Part shown: positions 6,778-10,150 of the stretch, piece after piece | How the letters are laid out: each line of letters opens with the position of its first letter | Position numbering within the stretch: position 1 is the first letter of the stretch | NCBI GenBank assembly: GCA_946628745.1 | Contig: CAMOXA010000045.1 | Coordinates: forward strand, 1-10,150 | Direction: 5' to 3' | From: an uncultured Verrucomicrobiota bacterium | GTDB lineage: Bacteria > Verrucomicrobiota > Kiritimatiellia > RFP12 > UBA1067 | DNA length: 10,150 bases | Notes under the pieces: generated by a model | Seen by the model: the letters and a program-made list of their open reading frames with translations, nothing else | Databases searched by the model: none | Told to the model about the DNA's origin: nothing | Translations under genes and position numbers: made by a program

Positions 6778-8196
6778 ATGGATAGACGAAGTTTTTTGAA
6801 GTCGATGCTCGCCGCCGGCGCCGCGCCGTTTTTGCCCGGCTGCGTTTCGCCGCGCGGTTTTTTGTGCAACAGCAAGATCCGTCTCGCCGCAATCGGCTGC
6901 GGGGCGCAGGCGTGGTTCGACCTAAAGTCGCTTGCCGCCAACAAAGACCTTTGCGAAGTCGTCGCGCTTTGCGACACCGACATGGAGGCACCGCACACGC
7001 TTGACGCCATCAAGGCGTTTCCCGATCTGCCGCGTTTCCGCGACTTCAGGATGATGTTCGACAAAATGGCCGATCGCATCGACGCCGTTCTTGTCGGCAC
7101 GCCCGACCACTCCCACTTCTGCGCGGCGATGCACGCGATGCGCCTTGGCAAGGCAGTCTATGTCGAAAAGCCTCTCGCGCACACTTTCTACGAATGCCAG
7201 CTGCTGATGGAGGCGGAGAAGAAATTCGGCGTCGTCACCCAGATGGGCAACCAGGGGCACAGCGGCGACAACTTCTACCAGTATCGCGACTATTGGGAGC
7301 GCGGCGAGATAAAGAACGTCGTAAAGATCGTGGCCCACATGAACATGGAACGCCGCTGGCACCGGTGGGGCGGCAAGGTCGGCGGCTTCCCGAAAGGCGA
7401 AACGGTTCCGACGACTCTTGACTGGAACTCATGGCTGTCGTCTTCTGCATACCACGACTACGCGAAGGATTTTGTCGGCGGCGAGTGGCGCTGCTGGTAC
7501 GATTTCGGCATGGGGTGCATGGGAGACTGGGGAGCGCACATCCTCGACACCATCCACCGTTTCACGCTCGGCGGCGACCTGCCGACCGAAGTGGCGATTA
7601 CAAACGTCGAAGGCTGGAACGCCTTCGTTTTCCCGGTTCAGGACACGATAACGATGAAATTCCCGGCCAACAACCGGCATGGCGACATCACGCTCGAATG
7701 GTGGGAAGGTCTCCACAACCAGCCGCAGCCGCCGGGAGGCTTCCGCTACGATTCGAACGAAGGACTTTTCCCTGCGTCGACCGCGAACGACGGACTGGTC
7801 GATCCGCGTCTCAAGCCCGGCAAGGAGATTTACCAGGCTGACGGCACGATCTGGCAGGGCCTTTCGCATTCATCGACGCTGCGGCGGGTAGGCGAGAAGG
7901 GACCTCGCACCGATTTCGAGCGCGCCCACAACGACCATTACCGCAACTTCCTGCTGGCGGTCCTGGGCGAAGAGGAGCCGAAAAGCCCGTTCTCCGTTTC
8001 GGCCCGTCTCTCGCAGGTGTTCTGCCTCGGCGTCGCAGCCCAGCGGCTCAACAGGAGTTTTACAATCGATCCCGCGAATCCAATGTCAGACTTGGACAAA
8101 GAGGTCGCGGCTTTGCTGCGCGGACCCGCGCCGCGAAAGGGATGGGAGGAGTACTACCGGTCCAACCGCACACTTTTGCACAGACGGGTAGGGTAG
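6778..8196 (+). CDS. Exported Gfo/Idh/MocA-family oxidoreductase with twin-arginine leader
   Basis: NAD(P)-dependent sugar or sugar-derivative oxidoreductase family, 472 residues. The N-terminus MDRRSFLKSMLAAGAAPFLPGC carries a twin-arginine export motif (RRSFLK, residues 3-8). It ends in L-P-G-C (C22), which could be a non-canonical lipobox. The Rossmann domain begins at about 34 with the nucleotide loop GCGAQA (40-45), and D66 ends the second strand. The conserved E130-K131-P132 contains the usual catalytic-region lysine. GNQGHSG (158-164) and DWGAHILDT (250-258) are typical of the planctomycete/verrucomicrobial exported branch. C-terminal residues 375-435 cover the family's closing helix. 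The EKP motif argues against the NAD-dependent glycosidase family GH109, which usually has a different motif there. Tat export fits folding with bound cofactor, as known for glucose-fructose oxidoreductase. Substrate unknown; neighbours suggest a polysaccharide-derived sugar or uronate. Confidence 0.9.
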   Translation: MDRRSFLKSMLAAGAAPFLPGCVSPRGFLCNSKIRLAAIGCGAQAWFDLKSLAANKDLCEVVALCDTDMEAPHTLDAIKAFPDLPRFRDFRMMFDKMADRIDAVLVGTPDHSHFCAAMHAMRLGKAVYVEKPLAHTFYECQLLMEAEKKFGVVTQMGNQGHSGDNFYQYRDYWERGEIKNVVKIVAHMNMERRWHRWGGKVGGFPKGETVPTTLDWNSWLSSSAYHDYAKDFVGGEWRCWYDFGMGCMGDWGAHILDTIHRFTLGGDLPTEVAITNVEGWNAFVFPVQDTITMKFPANNRHGDITLEWWEGLHNQPQPPGGFRYDSNEGLFPASTANDGLVDPRLKPGKEIYQADGTIWQGLSHSSTLRRVGEKGPRTDFERAHNDHYRNFLLAVLGEEEPKSPFSVSARLSQVFCLGVAAQRLNRSFTIDPANPMSDLDKEVAALLRGPAPRKGWEEYYRSNRTLLHRRVG

Positions 8197-8203
8197 GCCG
8201 TCT
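8182..8203 (+). repeat. Inverted repeat at the end of the Gfo/Idh/MocA gene (possible weak terminator)
   Basis: AGACGG (8182-8187) and CCGTCT (8198-8203) are perfectly complementary with a 10-base loop that contains the stop codon. The following bases are CAAAATTT, so there is no proper U-tract. It may attenuate transcription or be chance; the arms are only 6 bases. Confidence 0.35.
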
Positions 8204-8210
8204 CAAAATT

Positions 8211-8219
8211 TGATAGAAT
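8211..8219 (+). promoter_or_regulatory. Candidate extended -10 promoter for the hexuronate genes
   Basis: TGATAGAAT fits an extended -10 element (TG-n-TATAAT with one mismatch). It sits in a short A+T-rich pocket between two GC-rich genes, about 35 bases before the transporter start, with expected transcription start near 8226. No good -35 lies at the normal distance, which extended -10 promoters can tolerate. GATA and TATC flank GAA here as a small dyad (8212-8222). The change of function from the gene before to the genes after also favours a promoter here. Confidence 0.45.
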
Positions 8220-8254
8220 ATCCGTGCCGTTATAAACAACAATAAGGTAAAGAC

Positions 8255-9661
8255 ATGAAAAAGATGAGCAACTTCAGATGGGTGATATGTTCGCTGCTGT
8301 TCTTCGCGACCGCGGTGAACTACATGGACAGGCAGGTCCTGTCGCTGACATTCGAGGATTTTATCAAGCCCGAGTTCGGCTGGTCGGACAACGACTACGG
8401 CACGATTACGGCCGTGTTCTCGATCATATACGCGCTCTGCAATCTTTTCGCCGGCAAGTTTATCGACAGGCTCGGCACGAGGAAGGGCTATCTCTGGGCG
8501 ATATTCATATGGTCGCTCGGCGCGTGTCTGCACGCCGCGTGCGGCGTCGGCACGTCTGCGCTCAAGGCGGCGGGCTTCGTCGGCATGATGGGCATAACCG
8601 TGTCGGTCTGGCTCTTCCTGGCGTGCCGCGCGGTGCTCGCGCTCGGCGAGGCGGGGAACTTCCCGGCCGCGATAAAGGTGACGGCGGAGTACTTCCCGAA
8701 GAAAGACCGCGCGTTCGCGACATCGATTTTCAACGCGGGCTCTTCGGTCGGCGCTCTCGCGGCGCCGCTGACGATACCGGTTATCGCCAAGCACTTCAGC
8801 TGGGAGATGGCCTTCTTGATTATCGGCGCGCTCGGCTTCGTGTGGATGGGATTTTGGATATTCCTCTACAAGAAGCCCGAGGAGAGCAGCCGCGTCAACG
8901 AAGAGGAGCTTAAATACATTCGCCAGGACGAGGAGTCCGTCGAGGCCGCGGCGTCCAAGGCGTCCGGCGCGGGCGACGGCCCCCGCATCAGCTACCTCAA
9001 GGCGTTCTCCCTCAAACAGACCTGGGCTCTCATCGCGGGGCGTTTTCTCACCGACGGCGTGTGGTGGTTCTTCCTGTTCTGGACGCCCAGCTACTTCTCG
9101 AATCAGTTCGGCTACACGAGCGACTCCAAAATGGGCATGGCTCTCATCTTCACGCTTTACGCGATTGTCACATTCGTCTCGATATATCTCTGCAAGATAC
9201 CTACGTACATGGTCGACAAGCGCGGCATGAACCCGTACGAGGGGCGCATGGTCGCGATGTTCATCTTCGCGTGCTTCCCGCTGCTCGCTCTCGGCGCGCA
9301 GCGCCTCGGCGCCTGCTCGGCGTGGTGGCCGGCGATTTTGATCGGTCTCGCGTGCGCCGGCCATCAGGCATGGAGCGCCAACGTCTACTCCGTCGTAGGC
9401 GACATGTTCCCGAAGTCCACGATCGGCACCCTGACCGGGATAGCGCAGTTCGCCGCGGGCTGCGGCAGCTTCCTGATCAACAAGTCCGCCGGCTGGCTGT
9501 TCGACTACGCGGAAGCGCTGGGCGACAAGTTCACCTTCCTCGGCTACAGCGGCAAGCCTGCCGGCTACAACATACTCTTCTGCTACTGCGCCGTTGCCTA
9601 CATCGTGGGCTGGTGCGTCATGAAGACGCTCGTGCCGCATTACAAGAAAGTGGAACTGTAA
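8255..9661 (+). CDS. exuT: MFS hexuronate:H+ symporter, ExuT-like (anion:cation symporter family)
   Basis: Inner-membrane major facilitator transporter, 468 residues, with about twelve membrane segments and a long cytosolic loop at about 205-250. Residues V21-NYMDRQVLS (21-30), the loop motif DRLGTRKG (71-78) and the long block GEAGNFPAAIKVTAEYFPKK (131-150) with FNAGSSVGALAAP (159-171) are hallmarks of the ExuT/hexuronate branch. It is expected to bring in galacturonate or glucuronate with protons. A stretch of about 20 residues between the third and fourth membrane segments (about 96-115) is longer than I recall for E. coli ExuT. The ribosome site is TAAGGT at 8243-8248. The following gene is uxuA, 16 bases downstream, which strongly supports the uronate assignment, although a related sugar acid remains possible. 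Confidence 0.88.
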   Translation: MKKMSNFRWVICSLLFFATAVNYMDRQVLSLTFEDFIKPEFGWSDNDYGTITAVFSIIYALCNLFAGKFIDRLGTRKGYLWAIFIWSLGACLHAACGVGTSALKAAGFVGMMGITVSVWLFLACRAVLALGEAGNFPAAIKVTAEYFPKKDRAFATSIFNAGSSVGALAAPLTIPVIAKHFSWEMAFLIIGALGFVWMGFWIFLYKKPEESSRVNEEELKYIRQDEESVEAAASKASGAGDGPRISYLKAFSLKQTWALIAGRFLTDGVWWFFLFWTPSYFSNQFGYTSDSKMGMALIFTLYAIVTFVSIYLCKIPTYMVDKRGMNPYEGRMVAMFIFACFPLLALGAQRLGACSAWWPAILIGLACAGHQAWSANVYSVVGDMFPKSTIGTLTGIAQFAAGCGSFLINKSAGWLFDYAEALGDKFTFLGYSGKPAGYNILFCYCAVAYIVGWCVMKTLVPHYKKVEL

Positions 9662-9664
9662 AAG

Positions 9665-9670
9665 AAAGGA
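9665..9670 (+). promoter_or_regulatory. Shine-Dalgarno site of uxuA
   Basis: AAAGGA, 7 bases before ATG 9678, starting 4 bases after the transporter stop. It supports co-transcription of the two genes. Confidence 0.8.
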
Positions 9671-9677
9671 TGCAATC

Positions 9678-10150
9678 ATGAAACAAGGTTGGCGCTGGTA
9701 TGGCGATTCGGATGCAATCACTTTGAAGGAAATCAGACAGGCGGGCGTGACGGATGTCGTCGCCGCGCTCTACGAACGCAAGCCGGGAGAAGTCTGGCCC
9801 GTCGCCGAAATCAAAGCGCGCGCGAAGAAAGTCGCGGCAGCCGGCATGGTCTGGAGCGTTGTCGAGTCCGTCCCCGTTCACGAAGACATCAAGAAGCACA
9901 CGGGCGACTTCGCGAAGTACGTCGAGAACTACAAGCAGACTTTGCGCAATCTCGCGAAGTGCGGCATAAAGACCGTATGCTACAACTTCATGCCGGTTCT
10001 CGACTGGACGCGTTCCAATCTGAAGTATGCGCTCGCGGACGGCTCGACGTGCCTGGAGTACAACGAGTACGAGCTCGCCGGCTTCGACATGTTCTACCTT
10101 AAGCGCCCCGGCGCCGAGAAGGAGTACGACAAAAAGACGAGGGACAGGGC
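9678..10150 (+). CDS. uxuA: Mannonate dehydratase, 3'-truncated by the window edge
   Basis: Cytosolic enzyme that converts D-mannonate to 2-keto-3-deoxy-D-gluconate and water in glucuronate breakdown. The first 157 codons are present, against about 394 in E. coli UxuA. The match is close: MKQGWRWYGDSDAITL at the start, VVESVPVHEDIKKHTGD (61-77) and the highly conserved CGIKTVCYNFMPVLDWTR (95-112), with FDMFYLKRPGA near the edge. The frame is open to the last base. It is the second gene of the unit starting with the ExuT-like transporter. The rest of the pathway (UxaC, UxuB, KdgK, Eda) would be expected downstream or elsewhere. Confidence 0.96.
   Translation, partial: MKQGWRWYGDSDAITLKEIRQAGVTDVVAALYERKPGEVWPVAEIKARAKKVAAAGMVWSVVESVPVHEDIKKHTGDFAKYVENYKQTLRNLAKCGIKTVCYNFMPVLDWTRSNLKYALADGSTCLEYNEYELAGFDMFYLKRPGAEKEYDKKTRDR

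Noticed and set aside
6778..8196. GH109-type NAD-dependent glycosidase, or a stand-in for cytosolic UxuB
   Set aside because: The conserved EKP motif is the oxidoreductase form rather than the GH109 form. The Tat leader places the protein outside the cytosol, where UxuB's step does not occur.
8210..8236. TTGATA and TATAAA as a -35/-10 pair
   Set aside because: The spacer is only 15 bases; the overlapping extended -10 TGATAGAAT is a better explanation.
8060..9721. Long open frame on the reverse strand opposite the hexuronate transporter
   Set aside because: Arg/Glu-rich translation with no motif, overlapping three confident forward genes; a composition artefact.

Overview
The window is about 10.15 kb of GC-rich DNA (roughly 60% GC by eye). 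It holds nine protein-coding genes, all on the + strand and closely packed, with gaps of 2 to 61 bases. No RNA genes, CRISPR arrays, insertion sequences or long repeats were seen. The organism looks like a Gram-negative saprophyte or gut-type polysaccharide degrader. An exported Gfo/Idh/MocA protein with a twin-arginine leader, a secreted acetylxylan-esterase-like protein and hexuronate genes suggest the Planctomycetes-Verrucomicrobia-Chlamydiae group, perhaps Kiritimatiellota. That placement is inference from gene types, not from a phylogenetic marker.

Region 1 (1-3184) is housekeeping and salvage. It starts with the 3' part of a prepilin peptidase gene (pilD/comC type), followed 25 bases later by upp (uracil phosphoribosyltransferase). 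After 28 bases comes an AzgA/PbuG-type nucleobase permease with an unusual soluble N-terminal domain of about 95 residues. upp and the permease make a plausible base-uptake and salvage pair.

Region 2 (3204-6716) continues the same tight spacing. It holds a FabG2-type 3-oxoacyl-ACP reductase resembling those of aryl-polyene clusters, a 162-residue two-pass membrane protein of unknown function, and a 756-residue secreted protein. The last has an Ig-like plus acetylxylan-esterase-like N-terminal part, a degenerate thioredoxin-like segment and a helical tail. The membrane protein and the secreted protein are separated by only 2 bases and are probably translationally coupled.

Region 3 (6778-10150) concerns sugars and sugar acids. 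It holds an exported Gfo/Idh/MocA oxidoreductase, a probable promoter, an ExuT-like hexuronate:H+ symporter, and the 5' part of uxuA (mannonate dehydratase), which runs off the window. The last two form a clear hexuronate uptake and breakdown unit.

Three starts were moved downstream of the longest open frame, to 3955, 4446 and 6778. Shine-Dalgarno sites and signal peptides place them there.

There is no obvious new defence or mobile system here. The most unusual items are the permease N-terminal domain, the multi-domain secreted esterase-like protein with an altered nucleophile elbow, and the membrane protein coupled to it.
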